Part shown: piece by piece, positions 35,538 to 44,697 of the stretch
Position numbering within the stretch: the first letter of the stretch is position 1
Layout: every line of letters starts with the position of its first letter
NCBI RefSeq assembly: GCF_029836165.1
Contig: NZ_JAOEBG010000008.1
Location: 1 to 64,000 of the forward strand
DNA: 64,000 bases
From: Pseudomonas sp. GD04091
GTDB taxonomy: Bacteria; Pseudomonadota; Gammaproteobacteria; Pseudomonadales; Pseudomonadaceae
Direction of reading: 5' to 3'
Position numbers and translations under genes: made by a program
The notes under the pieces: model-generated
Seen by the model: only the letters and a program-made list of their open reading frames with translations
Databases searched by the model: none
What the model was told of the DNA's origin: nothing

Positions 35538-36772
35538 AGCGCGTGTACCTGCTGGCGGTCCTGGCGATCGTGATCGCCGCGGCGCTGGGCATCGCCATCG
35601 CCAAGCACAGCGGCTACGTGCTGATCGCCTATGGTGGCTTCCGTTATCAGTCGGGTCTGTGGGCGGCGCTCGGGGCGCTGGTGGCGGTCATCCTGCTGCT
35701 CCTGTTGCTGCGCTATCTGGTCGGGCTGGTGCTGACTTCCTCCGGGGTGGTCAATCCATGGTCGCGGCGCAACCGCAGCCGGCGTACCCGCATCGCCGTC
35801 GAGCAGGGCCAGCTGGACCTGGCGGAGGGCCGCTGGGCCAGTGCCCAGCGCCATCTTCAGCGGGCCGCCGAAGCTGATCGCCAGCCGCTGCTGTACTACC
35901 TGGGTGCTGCCCGCGCAGCCAACGAGCTGGGCCGCGTCGACGAACGCGACAACCTGCTCGAGCGCGCCCTGGAGCGCCAGCCACAGGCCGAGCTGGCGAT
36001 TGCCCTCGCGCACGCACAGTTGCAAATGGATCGCGGTGAAAGCGACGGTGCGCTGGAGGCCCTGCAGGCGATGCAGGAGCGCCATCCGCACAATGCACAG
36101 GTGCTGCGCCTGCTGCAGCGTCTGCACCTGGAGCGGGGCGACTGGCCGTCGCTGATTCGACTGTTGCCCGACCTGCGCAAGCACAAGGTGCTGCCGCCCA
36201 ACGAGCTGGCCGATCTCGAGCAACGTGCCTGGGGGCAGAACCTCGGGCTGGCGGCGAGCCGTGGCGAAGATCCGCAGGCTGCGCGCCAGGCGCTCGAGCG
36301 CGCCTGGCAACAGCTGACCGCGGCCCAGCGCCAGGAACCGCAACTGGTGTCGGCCTATGCCGAACAATTGCGTCAGAGTGGCGCCCAGGGTGAAGCCGAG
36401 CAGGTGTTGCGCGCCGCGCTCAAGCGAAACTACGAGAGCCATCTCGCGCGGTTGTACGGCCTGGTGCGCGCAGATGATCCGGCGCGACAGCTGCAGACCG
36501 CCGAGGGCTGGCTCAAGGACCACCCGCAAGACCCGAGCCTGCTGCTCACCCTGGGGCGCCTGAGCCTGCAGAACCGCCTGTGGGGCAAGGCGCGGGACTA
36601 CCTGGAAAGCAGCCTGCGCATGGAGCGCAACCCGGAGGCGTGCGCAGAACTGGCGCGTCTGTTGGCCGGCTTGGGTGAGACCGAGCGTAGCAACCAGCTG
36701 TTCCAGGAGGGGCTGGGGTTGCTGGATGAGCGCCTGCTGGCCTTGCCGTTGCCCGAGGGTGTCAGGGCCTGA
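35534..36772 (+). CDS. hemY: HemY, TPR membrane protein of heme biosynthesis
   Basis: The 412-residue protein has two N-terminal membrane segments (about 3-23 and 41-65) and a large region of TPR-like repeats (about 85-395; for example LDLAEGRWASAQRHLQRAAEADRQPLLYYL). Proteobacterial HemY of this type is not the protoporphyrinogen oxidase of the same name; it is thought to be a scaffold for late heme enzymes. The start overlaps the hemX stop (ATGA). A terminator follows. Confidence 0.93.
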   Translation: MKRVYLLAVLAIVIAAALGIAIAKHSGYVLIAYGGFRYQSGLWAALGALVAVILLLLLLRYLVGLVLTSSGVVNPWSRRNRSRRTRIAVEQGQLDLAEGRWASAQRHLQRAAEADRQPLLYYLGAARAANELGRVDERDNLLERALERQPQAELAIALAHAQLQMDRGESDGALEALQAMQERHPHNAQVLRLLQRLHLERGDWPSLIRLLPDLRKHKVLPPNELADLEQRAWGQNLGLAASRGEDPQAARQALERAWQQLTAAQRQEPQLVSAYAEQLRQSGAQGEAEQVLRAALKRNYESHLARLYGLVRADDPARQLQTAEGWLKDHPQDPSLLLTLGRLSLQNRLWGKARDYLESSLRMERNPEACAELARLLAGLGETERSNQLFQEGLGLLDERLLALPLPEGVRA

Positions 36773-36780
36773 AACTGCTC

Positions 36781-36807
36781 AAGGGGCTGCCAGACAGCCC
36801 CTTTTCT
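36781..36807 (+). terminator. Intrinsic terminator of the hemCDXY operon
   Basis: AAGGGGCTG (5-nt loop) CAGCCCCTT followed by TTCTC forms a strong hairpin 8 bp after hemY. Confidence 0.85.
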
Positions 36808-36984
36808 CACCTCGACGCATGACTCGTAGACCTTTCCCACCGTTGCGTCAGATCTTTCCTGCCTGCGACGAAATTGATTCCCCCGCCAATCAGCGACTTG
36901 TCCGCTCTGTAGCGCCTTGATACAAAGCGCCCCTTTCCTCTACCGTTTCAAACCACTTTCCCCACTCTCGGACATCCAATACCC

Positions 36985-37491
36985 ATGTCGCTGGCCTGCT
37001 TGCGCAGCTTTTTCCTTCCCGCTTTCCTGGCATCGCTGGCCGTGCTGGTGGCTTCGTTTCGCCTGGAGTCCGTCGTCGGCCTGGTGCCGTGCGCGCTGTG
37101 TTTCAGCCAACGCGTGATGCTGGGGCTGTACGCGTTGGTGTGCTTCGCCGCGGCCATGCATGCGCCCGCTGCCCGCGGCAAGCGCGGCTATGCCTGGTTG
37201 ACCTTGCTCATGGCTGTGGGGGGCGCCTTGCTGGCGGGGCGGCATGTCTGGCTGCAGGGCGACCCAATGGCGATCGATGGCTGCCACCTGCCAGTCGGCC
37301 AACTTCTGCAGCGCCCGTTGGGCGAGATCGTGAACACGTTCCTGCTGGGCAGCCCCGACTGCGTGTCCATCAGCTGGAGCTTCCTCGACCTGACCCTGCC
37401 CGAATGGAGCCTGCTGGCGTTCCTGATGCTGGCCACGCTGCCCTTGTCCTGGCTGGTGGCGTATCGTTTCCGCAATCACGCAACGGGTTGA
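36985..37491 (+). CDS. dsbB: Disulfide bond formation protein DsbB (DsbH type)
   Basis: This 168-residue inner-membrane protein has four membrane segments and both redox pairs of DsbB: C36-A-L-C39 after the first helix and C100/C126 in the second periplasmic loop. DsbB reoxidises DsbA by passing electrons to ubiquinone. Pseudomonas has two homologues; this one next to rsd is the DsbH type. Confidence 0.93.
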   Translation: MSLACLRSFFLPAFLASLAVLVASFRLESVVGLVPCALCFSQRVMLGLYALVCFAAAMHAPAARGKRGYAWLTLLMAVGGALLAGRHVWLQGDPMAIDGCHLPVGQLLQRPLGEIVNTFLLGSPDCVSISWSFLDLTLPEWSLLAFLMLATLPLSWLVAYRFRNHATG

Positions 37492-37721
37492 TCCAGGGCA
37501 ATTGCCCGGGGATTGCGCGACCAGCGGTGAGGTGGCAGGGGATTAAACGCTTGTATGAACTTAGTCTGCTGCGTACCTTGATGGGCAGGTCGCGTGGGAA
37601 TAATCTCCCAGCACGCTTATCGAAAACACAACTGCTCGATGCCGTCTGCTGATGTCACTTTTGTGCCACGGTGTTGTGTCGCGAAGTGCAGCGGCATCTA
37701 TCCAGAAGGGATGAGATCGCC
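37492..37721 (+). promoter_or_regulatory. rsd/algQ upstream region
   Basis: This 230-bp gap before rsd contains a sequence starting GAACTT (about 37557) that resembles the -35 of an AlgU/RpoE-type promoter, but the -10 does not match. It holds no gene that I can support. Confidence 0.3.
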
Positions 37722-38192
37722 ATGCTCGATAGTTGCCAGAACGCCCAGGAACGCTGGGGCGGTGTTCACAAGCTGATCGATCGTTGGCTCAAGGAGCGAG
37801 AGGAGCTGGTTCGGGCTTTTCGCACCTTGCGCGATGCCCGGCCGGCGTTTGCCGACAAGGACAAGAGCCGCGAATTCTGCGCAGTGCTGGTCGACTACGT
37901 GTCTGCCTGGCATTTCGAAGTCAGCGAGCAGTTGGTCAGCGAAGCCAAGGCCTTTGGTGATACAGGGGCTCTGGAGTTGGCCGAGCAGATCAATCCACGT
38001 ATCAATGACAGTACCCAGATCGCCCTGGCATTCAACGACCACTGCGAAAAAGGCGAGTGCAATGACACCGAGCGTTTCGCCGAGAAGCTTCGCAAGCTGG
38101 GCAGCCTCCTGCACGAGCGTTTCGAACTGGAAGACTGCCTGATCGAAGTGCTGCACAACGCGCACAAGGAAGAGGGCGCCGTGCAGGCCTGA
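37722..38192 (+). CDS. rsd: Anti-sigma70 factor Rsd/AlgQ
   Basis: The 156-residue protein begins MLDSCQNAQERWGGVHKLIDRWLKERE and is entirely helical, as in Rsd and AlgQ. The conserved LVDYVSAWHFEV segment (about 58-70) and the C-terminal LHERFELEDCLIEVL are typical. It binds region 4 of the housekeeping sigma factor and shifts RNA polymerase use in stationary phase; in P. aeruginosa it also affects alginate and siderophore genes. Confidence 0.95.
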   Translation: MLDSCQNAQERWGGVHKLIDRWLKEREELVRAFRTLRDARPAFADKDKSREFCAVLVDYVSAWHFEVSEQLVSEAKAFGDTGALELAEQINPRINDSTQIALAFNDHCEKGECNDTERFAEKLRKLGSLLHERFELEDCLIEVLHNAHKEEGAVQA

Positions 38193-38193
38193 T

Positions 38194-38859
38194 TCAGTCG
38201 GCCACGGCCAGCAGCTCGATCTCGAATACCAGCGGGGTGTAGGGCGCGATCAGGTCGCCCGCACCTTCTGCACCGTAGGCTTGGGCGGACGGAATCACCA
38301 GCCGCCATTTCGACCCCGCCTTCATCTTCGGTAGCGCCACCTGCCAGCCTTCGATGACCGAATCCAGCTTGAACCATTGAGGCTGCTGATTCTGGTCGAA
38401 CACCGTGCCATCCGGCAGCCTCCCTACGTAACGTACCTGCACGCTGCCACTGGCCTTGGGCTGCGCGCCGCTGCCACTGGCCAGTTCGCTGTAGAGGATG
38501 CCATCGGCCAGTTCGTGCACGGCGGCCTTGGCCCGTTCACCTGCCATGAAGCGTTTTTCGGCGGCCAGCAGCTTGTCCACTTCGGCCTGCTCGGCGGCGG
38601 CGCTGGCCTGTTCGTCATGGGCTTGCAGGATGGCCTGCATGCGTGATTTGGCGATGCGTGGAGGCTCGCCCTGATAGGCCTGGCGCAGGCCTTCGATCAA
38701 GGCCTCCAGTTGCAGGTCTGGCACCTCCGTACGCAGTCGTTCACCGAGGCTGGCGCCGATGCTGTAGGCCAGGTCGTTGTCGTTGGATGGAGCGGTCTCG
38801 GCAGAGGCCAGTGACAGTGGCGCCACCAGGCACAGGCCAAGCATCAGATATCGGGGCAT
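38194..38859 (-). CDS. Periplasmic FKBP-type peptidyl-prolyl isomerase
   Basis: The 221-residue protein has a signal peptide (MPRYLMLGLCLVAPLSLASA), an N-terminal FkpA/Mip-type dimerisation domain (about 28-115, LAYSIGASLGERLRTEVPDLQLEALIEGL), and a C-terminal FKBP domain (about 125-220, VQVRYVGRLPDGTVFDQ and WRLVIPSAQAYG). It should fold periplasmic proteins. The ATG at 38859 lies 5 bp after GGAGG. It faces rsd tail to tail with one intervening base, so the two transcripts probably overlap. Confidence 0.93.
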   Translation of the reverse strand: MPRYLMLGLCLVAPLSLASAETAPSNDNDLAYSIGASLGERLRTEVPDLQLEALIEGLRQAYQGEPPRIAKSRMQAILQAHDEQASAAAEQAEVDKLLAAEKRFMAGERAKAAVHELADGILYSELASGSGAQPKASGSVQVRYVGRLPDGTVFDQNQQPQWFKLDSVIEGWQVALPKMKAGSKWRLVIPSAQAYGAEGAGDLIAPYTPLVFEIELLAVAD

Positions 38860-39083
38860 GATCGCCTCCAGCGGCATTGAGGGCGAAGTATGCCAGCCTT
38901 GTTGAGGTAAGACGTGTAAATATCCGCAACACTTTAATCGGCAACTACACTTGTTTTCTGCTGCAAGACAACAACTTTGCCCAGGCATGCAACGCGGCGC
39001 TATCGAGACTGTCAACATGCCCTAGCGGCGGTAGCAGCAGAAGCATAGTATGAGCCGCACTCTCGTCAGCCAGGAGGTAAACC

Positions 39084-40112
39084 ATGTCGGCCAAAAAGAA
39101 GCCAGTAAGTACGCCGTTGCACCTGCTCCAGCAACTTTCGGGCAGCCTGCTCGAACATTTGGAAGATGCCTGCTCCCAAGCGCTGGCGGATGCCGAGAAA
39201 CTGCTGGCCAAGTTGGAAAAACAACGTGGCAAGGCGCAGGAAAAACTGCACAACGCGCGTCTGAAGTTGCAGGACGCGGCCAAGGCCGGCAAGGCCAAGG
39301 CACAAGGCAAGGCGCAAAAAGCCGCCGGTGAACTTGAACACCTGCTCGACTCCTTGAAAGATCGCCAGGCCCAGACCCGTACTTATATCCAGCAACTCAA
39401 GCGCGATGCCCAGGAAAGCCTGAAGCTGGCGCAAGGTGTCGGCAAGGTGCGCGAGGCCGCGGGCAAGGCACTGGACGCTCGCACTGTCGCTCCGAAAGCG
39501 GCTGCCAAGCCGGCAGCCGGCAAGGCACCGGCCAAGGCTTCGGCTGCCAGGCCCACCGCGAAACCGGCTACCGCCAAGACCGCCGCCGCGAAGCCCGCCG
39601 CCAAGCCTGCCGCGAAACCGGCTGCTGCCAAGGCGCCGGCCAAGACGGCTGCCGCCAGACCTGCTGCCAAGCCCGCCGCGAAACCGGCTGCCGCCAAGGC
39701 CCCGGCCAGGACCGCCGCCGCGAAGCCTGCTGCCAAGCCTGCCGCGAAACCGGCTGCTGCCAAGGCGCCGGCCAAGACGGCTGCCGCCAGACCTGCTGCC
39801 AAGCCTGCCGTGAAACCGGCTGCCGCCAAGACCCCGGCCAGGACCGCCGCTGCAAAACCTGCCGCCAAGCCTGCCGCAAAACCGGCTGCCGCCAAGGCCC
39901 CGGCCAAGCCCGCCGCCGCGAAGCCAGCTGCCAAGCCAGCTGCGAAACCGGCTGCCAAAGCCCCGGCCAAGCCAGCAGCCAAACCTGCTGCGGTCAGCAA
40001 GCCTGTCGACAGCAAGCCGGCCACATCGCCCGCCAGCACTTCGGTGCCAGCGGCAAGCAGCTCGGCCGCGCCTGCCAGCACCCCGGCTCAGACGCCGTCC
40101 TCGGCCTCCTGA
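39084..40112 (+). CDS. algP: AlgP, histone-H1-like alginate regulator
   Basis: The 342-residue protein has an N-terminal helical, coiled-coil region (about 1-130, HLLQQLSGSLLEHLEDACSQALADAEKLLAKLEKQ) and a long C-terminal tail of KPAA-type repeats (about 135-310) like eukaryotic histone H1, ending in a Ser/Thr/Pro/Ala tail. AlgP (AlgR3) of P. aeruginosa has this layout and affects algD expression by binding DNA. The tail is encoded by five near-identical 66-bp repeats, which makes it prone to length change. AGGAGGTAAACC precedes the ATG. The 3' end overlaps the converging TIGR02444 gene by 25 bp. Confidence 0.95.
   Translation: MSAKKKPVSTPLHLLQQLSGSLLEHLEDACSQALADAEKLLAKLEKQRGKAQEKLHNARLKLQDAAKAGKAKAQGKAQKAAGELEHLLDSLKDRQAQTRTYIQQLKRDAQESLKLAQGVGKVREAAGKALDARTVAPKAAAKPAAGKAPAKASAARPTAKPATAKTAAAKPAAKPAAKPAAAKAPAKTAAARPAAKPAAKPAAAKAPARTAAAKPAAKPAAKPAAAKAPAKTAAARPAAKPAVKPAAAKTPARTAAAKPAAKPAAKPAAAKAPAKPAAAKPAAKPAAKPAAKAPAKPAAKPAAVSKPVDSKPATSPASTSVPAASSSAAPASTPAQTPSSAS
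39594..39983 (+). repeat. 66-bp tandem repeat (minisatellite) inside algP
   Basis: Five full units start at 39594, 39660, 39726, 39792 and 39858, plus a partial copy to 39983. Each encodes 22 residues of the form PAAKPAAKPAAAKAPA(K/R)(T/P)AAA(K/R). Units 1 and 3 and units 2 and 4 are more alike than neighbours, so the larger period is 132 bp. This suggests duplication of a two-unit block. Confidence 0.9.
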
Positions 40113-40567
40113 AGCCGCTGTGCCGCGACGCGCAGCAGATGCAGCGCGTCGTGGTCCTGGGCCTGGTCCGGCGCGAGTCGGGCCAGCCAGTCTTCACCCT
40201 CGCTCGTCCCGCTTGCCCAGTCGCCGGCGAGGCTCTGCAGACGCTCCAGCAAGGTGCGCTCACTCTGCAGTTCCAGATCCTTCACACGTTCACGCAGCGC
40301 GTTCAGCTGCCGATCCCCTGACGCCTGTTGGCGCCACTGCTTGCGCAGCGTTCTCAGGGGTACGATCACCTCTCGCTGCCATGGCCCGGCCAGCGCCTGC
40401 AAGGCCAGGACGCGTTGCTCGTCAGCGGCCACGCCGCGCGCCTGCAGCCAGGTCGCGCAGAGCAGCAGGCAGACATCGCCGCCCCGCTCCTGAAGCGCCA
40501 GGCAGGCCGCTTCGACCCCCGGCCGGGCGTACAGGGCCAGGGCATGATTCCACAGGTCAGTGTGCAT
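40088..40567 (-). CDS. TIGR02444-family protein
   Basis: The 159-residue protein begins MHTDLWNHALALYARPGVEAACLALQERGGDVCLLLCATWLQARG, the typical start of the TIGR02444 family of Pseudomonas and relatives. It is predicted all-helical and soluble. Function is unknown. Its 3' end overlaps the algP 3' end by 25 bp on the opposite strand. It is divergent from yheS. Confidence 0.85.
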   Translation of the reverse strand: MHTDLWNHALALYARPGVEAACLALQERGGDVCLLLCATWLQARGVAADEQRVLALQALAGPWQREVIVPLRTLRKQWRQQASGDRQLNALRERVKDLELQSERTLLERLQSLAGDWASGTSEGEDWLARLAPDQAQDHDALHLLRVAAQRLQEAEDGV

Positions 40568-40617
40568 GGTTTCGCTCGCGCCAGTGATCGGGGAAGCTGG
40601 TAGACTCCGCGACCATC

Positions 40618-42528
40618 ATGATCAGACTATCGAACCTCACTTTACAGCGTGGTCCGCAGCGCCTGCTAGAAGGCGCCGAGATGACCCTGCACGCCGGTCA
40701 CAAGGCCGGCCTGATCGGTGCCAACGGCGCCGGCAAATCCAGCCTGTTCGCCTTGCTGCGCGGTGAGCTGTCGCCCGATGCCGGCGACTGCCAGCTGCCC
40801 GGCGACTGGCGCATCGCCCACATGCGCCAGGAAGTCGACACCCTCGACCGCCTCGCCGTGGACTACGTGCTCGACGGTGACGCCCGCCTGCGCAAGGTCC
40901 AGGCCGAGCTTGCCGCCGCCGAGCAGGCCCACGACGGCACCGCCCTGGCGCGCCTGCACAGCGAGCTGGACAGCGCCGATGGCTACACCGCCGATGCGCG
41001 CGCGCGCAAGCTGCTGGCGGGCCTTGGCTTCACCAACGAGCAGATGGACCGCCGGGTCGGCGACTTCTCCGGTGGCTGGCGGATGCGCCTGAACCTGGCC
41101 CAGGCACTGATGTGCCCGTCCGACCTGTTGCTGCTCGACGAACCCACCAACCACCTCGACCTCGACGCCATCCTCTGGCTGGAAGAGTGGCTCAAGGGCT
41201 ACCCGGGCACGCTGCTGCTGATCTCTCACGACCGTGACTTCCTCGATGCCGTGGTCGACCATGTGCTGCATGTCGAGCAGCGCAAGCTCAATCTCTACAA
41301 GGGCGGCTACAGCGCCTTCGAGCGCACCCGTGCCGAGCGCCTGGCGCAACAGCAGCAGGCCTACGAGAAGCAGCAGGCGCAGCGCGCCCACATGGAAAAG
41401 TACATCGCCCGCTTCAAGGCGCAGGCCACCAAGGCCCGCCAGGCGCAGAGCCGGATCAAGGCCCTGGAGCGCATGGAGGAGCTGTCGGCGGCCCATGTCG
41501 ATTCGCCGTTCGACTTCGTCTTCCGCGAGTCGGAGAAGATCTCCAGCCCGCTGCTCGACCTGTCCGAAGGCCGCCTGGGCTATGGCGACAAGGCCGTGCT
41601 CGAGAAGGTCAAGCTGCAGCTGGTGCCTGGCGCGCGCATCGGCCTGCTCGGCCCCAACGGCGCGGGCAAGTCGACCCTGATCAAGAACCTCGCTGGTGAG
41701 CTGCAACCGTTGTCCGGGCGGCTGATGCGCGGTGAGAACCTCGCTGTTGGCTACTTCGCGCAGCACCAGCTCGATTCGCTGGACGACAAGGCCAGCCCGT
41801 TGCTGCACCTGCAACGCATCGCCCCGGCCGAGCGCGAGCAGACCTTGCGTGACTTCCTCGGTGGCTTCGATTTCCATGGCGATCGAGTGGATGAACCGGT
41901 GGTCAATTTCTCCGGTGGCGAGAAGGCCCGCCTGGCCTTGGCGCTGATCGCTTGGGAACGGCCGAACCTGCTGCTGCTCGACGAACCGACCAACCATCTC
42001 GACCTGGAGATGCGCCTGGCCCTGACCATGGCCCTGCAGGAGTTCGCCGGTGCCGTGGTGGTGGTCTCCCACGACCGTCACCTGCTCAAGAGCACCACCA
42101 ACGATTTCCTGCTGGTGGCCGACGGCAAGGTCGACACGTTCGACGGCGACCTGGACGACTACAGTCGTTGGCTGGTCGAGTTCCGCCAGCGCAACGCGCC
42201 TGCCAGCAGTACGCCTGGCAACCCGGACAAGACCGACAAGAAGGCCCAGCGCCAGGCCGCGGCGGCGCTGCGCCAGCAGTTGGCGCCGCACAAGAAGGCG
42301 GCCGACAAGCTGGAGGCCGAACTCAACCAGGTGCACAAGGAACTGGCCGAGATCGAGACCGCCCTGGGTGACAGCAGCCTGTACGAGGCGTCGCGCAAGG
42401 ACGAGCTGCGTGATCTGCTGGCCCGCCAGACCAAGCTCAAGCAGCGCGAAGGCGAGCTTGAAGAGGCCTGGATGGAAGCTTTGGAAACCCTCGAAAGCAT
42501 GCAGGCCGAGCTCGAGGCGTTGAGCTGA
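40618..42528 (+). CDS. yheS: ABC-F ATPase YheS
   Basis: The 636-residue protein has two ABC domains and no membrane segments. The first has Walker A GANGAGKSS (about 34-42), signature FSGGWRMRLNLAQAL and Walker B LLLLDEPTNHLDLD; the second has Walker A GPNGAGKST, signature FSGGEKARLALALI and Walker B LLLLDEPTNHLDLE. The interdomain linker (about 240-290) and a C-terminal coiled coil (about 545-635) fit E. coli YheS closely. ABC-F proteins act on ribosomes, and YheS is reported to relieve nascent-chain stalling. The mscS gene shares its last base. Confidence 0.93.
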   Translation: MIRLSNLTLQRGPQRLLEGAEMTLHAGHKAGLIGANGAGKSSLFALLRGELSPDAGDCQLPGDWRIAHMRQEVDTLDRLAVDYVLDGDARLRKVQAELAAAEQAHDGTALARLHSELDSADGYTADARARKLLAGLGFTNEQMDRRVGDFSGGWRMRLNLAQALMCPSDLLLLDEPTNHLDLDAILWLEEWLKGYPGTLLLISHDRDFLDAVVDHVLHVEQRKLNLYKGGYSAFERTRAERLAQQQQAYEKQQAQRAHMEKYIARFKAQATKARQAQSRIKALERMEELSAAHVDSPFDFVFRESEKISSPLLDLSEGRLGYGDKAVLEKVKLQLVPGARIGLLGPNGAGKSTLIKNLAGELQPLSGRLMRGENLAVGYFAQHQLDSLDDKASPLLHLQRIAPAEREQTLRDFLGGFDFHGDRVDEPVVNFSGGEKARLALALIAWERPNLLLLDEPTNHLDLEMRLALTMALQEFAGAVVVVSHDRHLLKSTTNDFLLVADGKVDTFDGDLDDYSRWLVEFRQRNAPASSTPGNPDKTDKKAQRQAAAALRQQLAPHKKAADKLEAELNQVHKELAEIETALGDSSLYEASRKDELRDLLARQTKLKQREGELEEAWMEALETLESMQAELEALS

Positions 42529-43115
42529 TGGAGGCGTTGCGCTCGCTGCTGCCGGGACAGTGGATGGACGCGTTCTGGCTGGGGCTGCAGATCCTGCTGA
42601 TCCTCATCGCCGCATTCGTGCTGCAGCGCATGATCGCCCGGTGCCTGAAGAGCCTGGGCGAGCGCTACCCGCTGCCGCATGAGCTGATGGTGCCGGTGCG
42701 CGGGGCCTTGCGCTGGCTGATCATGGGCAGCGCGTTGCTGTTCGTGCTGGAGCGCCTGGGCGTGTCGGCCACGGTGCTGTGGACGGCGCTGTCGGGCTTC
42801 GTCGCGGTCGCGGCGGTGGCGTTCTTCGCCATCTGGAGCGTGTTGTCCAACCTGCTGTGCGCAGTGCTGATCTTCACCGTCGGGCCGTTTCGCATCGGCG
42901 ATGTGGTCGAGCTGGTCGACACCCTCGACAAGCCGGGCGTGAAGGGCCGGGTGATCGCCATCAACCTGCTGTACACCACGCTGATGGAAACGCCGGAGGC
43001 GGGTGGGGCGCTGGTGCAGGTGCCGAACAGCCAGTTCTTCCAGAAAGCCGTGCGCCGTTGGCGCGGGGCCGAGGCTTCGGTGGCACTGCAAGAGGCGCCT
43101 GTCGAGAGCGACTGA
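42528..43115 (+). CDS. Small MscS-family mechanosensitive channel protein
   Basis: The 195-residue protein has three membrane segments (about 15-33, 60-80, 84-115) followed by the start of the MscS beta domain (FRIGDVVELVDTLDKPGVKGRVIAINLLYTTL, about 121-152, and VPNSQFFQKAVRRW). The pore-lining helix VAAVAFFAIWSVLSNLLCAV is recognisable. It is the minimal form, lacking the large C-terminal domain. Its ATG overlaps the yheS stop (TGATG). Confidence 0.88.
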   Translation: MEALRSLLPGQWMDAFWLGLQILLILIAAFVLQRMIARCLKSLGERYPLPHELMVPVRGALRWLIMGSALLFVLERLGVSATVLWTALSGFVAVAAVAFFAIWSVLSNLLCAVLIFTVGPFRIGDVVELVDTLDKPGVKGRVIAINLLYTTLMETPEAGGALVQVPNSQFFQKAVRRWRGAEASVALQEAPVESD

Positions 43116-43240
43116 TAGGGCGCTGCTCGGCGCAGTCGCGAGGCATGCCCGCGCTCGTTGCAAGCGCAAAAACCGCTGGTTATTTTTTCGCCAAGACCGT
43201 AGCTTAACGTTTTGCAACAAACGTTCGAGCGAGGTGTGCG

Positions 43241-43873
43241 ATGTCGATGGAAACGTGGTTGGCCTTCTTTGCCGCGTGCTGGGTGATCAGCCTGTCGCCG
43301 GGTGCCGGGGCCATTGCCTCGATGTCCAGCGGGCTGCAGTACGGTTTCTGGCGTGGTTACTGGAATGCCCTGGGCCTGCAATTGGGTCTGATCGTACAGA
43401 TCGCCATCATCGCCGCCGGTGTCGGCGCCATCCTCGCCGCGTCGGCCACCGCCTTTCAGGTCATCAAGTGGTTCGGTGTCGCCTACCTGGTCTACCTCGC
43501 CTACAAGCAATGGCGCGCGTTGCCGATGGACATGAGCGACGAGTCCGGCGTGCGGCCGATCGGCAAGCCGCTGAGCCTGGTGTTCCGTGGCTTCCTGGTC
43601 AATGTCAGCAACCCCAAGGCGCTGGTGTTCATGCTGGCGGTGCTGCCGCAGTTCATCAACCCGCATGAAGCGCTGCTGCCGCAGTACGTGGCCATCACCG
43701 TGACCATGATCAGCGTCGACATGCTGGTGATGGCGGGCTACACCGGGCTGGCCTCGCGGGTGTTGCGCCTGCTGCGCACGCCGAAGCAGCAGAAGCGCCT
43801 GAACCGCACCTTCGCCGGGTTGTTCATCGGTGCGGCGACGTTCCTCGCCACCTTGCGTCGGGCGCCGATCTGA
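43241..43873 (+). CDS. LysE/RhtB-family amino-acid exporter
   Basis: The 210-residue membrane protein has six hydrophobic segments and the family's early motif SLSPGAGAIASMSSGLQYG (about 18-36), plus the conserved KWFGVAYLVYLAYKQWR segment (about 76-92). RhtB-type proteins export amino acids such as homoserine, threonine or lysine. No substrate can be assigned. The ATG lies after GAGGTGTGCG. Confidence 0.9.
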   Translation: MSMETWLAFFAACWVISLSPGAGAIASMSSGLQYGFWRGYWNALGLQLGLIVQIAIIAAGVGAILAASATAFQVIKWFGVAYLVYLAYKQWRALPMDMSDESGVRPIGKPLSLVFRGFLVNVSNPKALVFMLAVLPQFINPHEALLPQYVAITVTMISVDMLVMAGYTGLASRVLRLLRTPKQQKRLNRTFAGLFIGAATFLATLRRAPI

Positions 43874-43887
43874 TCGATCGCGCCAGG

Positions 43888-43932
43888 CCGTTCGCGGGCA
43901 AGTCGCATCGGCGCACCGCCGCTCCCATGGAG
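43888..43932. repeat. Degenerate REP between LysE and SPFH genes
   Basis: The sequence around TTCGCGGGCAAGTCGCATCG and CCGCCGCTCCCATGGAGCG keeps REP-like arms but with several mismatches. It lies between convergent genes. Confidence 0.45.
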
Positions 43933-43942
43933 CGCGGCTGCG

Positions 43943-44695
43943 CTACCTCTGCTTGTCCACCAGCCCCTTGAGCAAGTCCATCGGCAGCGGAAACACAATG
44001 GTCGAGCTCTTGTCCCCGGCAATCGACCCCAGCGTCTGCATGTAGCGCAGTTGCATCGCCCCGGGCTCCTTGCCCAGCATCTGCGCTGCCTGCATCAGCT
44101 TCTCCGACGCCTGCAGCTCGCCTTCGGCATGGATCACCTTGGCCCGCCGCTCGCGCTCGGCTTCGGCCTGGCGGGCGATGGCGCGGACCATCGATTCGTT
44201 GAGGTCGACATGCTTGATCTCGACATTGGCCACCTTGATACCCCAGGCATCGGTCTGCGCGTCCAGCACTTCACGGATGTCCGAGTTCAACTGCTCGCGC
44301 TCGGCCAGCAGCTCGTCCAGTTCGTGCTTGCCCAGCACGGCGCGCAGGGTGGTCTGGGCCAGCTGGCTGGTGGCCGCGAGAAAGTCCTCGACCTGGATGA
44401 TCGCCTTCTGCGGGTCGAGCACGCGAAAGTACAGCACGGCGTTGACCTTGACCGAGACGTTGTCGCGGGTGATCACGTCCTGCGGCGGCACGTCGAGCAC
44501 CACGGTGCGCAGATCGACGCGGACCATCTGCTGGATGCCCGGGATCAGGATGATCAACCCTGGGCCCTTGACCTGCCAGAAACGCCCCAGCTGAAACACC
44601 ACCCCGCGCTCGTATTCGCGCAGGATGCGCAGCGCCGACAGCAGCAACACTGCCAGCAGCACCAGCACGGTGCCGAAACCGAATTGCACGAACAT
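43943..44695 (-). CDS. SPFH/band-7 (stomatin-like) protein
   Basis: The 250-residue protein has an N-terminal membrane anchor (about 5-25, [18 protein letters not shown]) and an SPFH domain (about 28-200; [48 protein letters not shown] and the C-terminal [20 protein letters not shown]). It is the partner of the NfeD gene immediately upstream; such pairs form membrane microdomain assemblies and relate to protease regulation. The ATG at 44695 has AGGAG 7 bp upstream, better spaced than the ATG at 44701. Confidence 0.92.
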   Translation of the reverse strand: MFVQFGFGTVLVLLAVLLLSALRILREYERGVVFQLGRFWQVKGPGLIILIPGIQQMVRVDLRTVVLDVPPQDVITRDNVSVKVNAVLYFRVLDPQKAIIQVEDFLAATSQLAQTTLRAVLGKHELDELLAEREQLNSDIREVLDAQTDAWGIKVANVEIKHVDLNESMVRAIARQAEAERERRAKVIHAEGELQASEKLMQAAQMLGKEPGAMQLRYMQTLGSIAGDKSSTIVFPLPMDLLKGLVDKQR

Positions 44696-44697
44696 GT

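Noticed and set aside
37557..37590. AlgU/RpoE-type promoter before rsd
   Set aside because: A GAACTT -35 is present, but no TCTGA-like -10 lies at the required distance.
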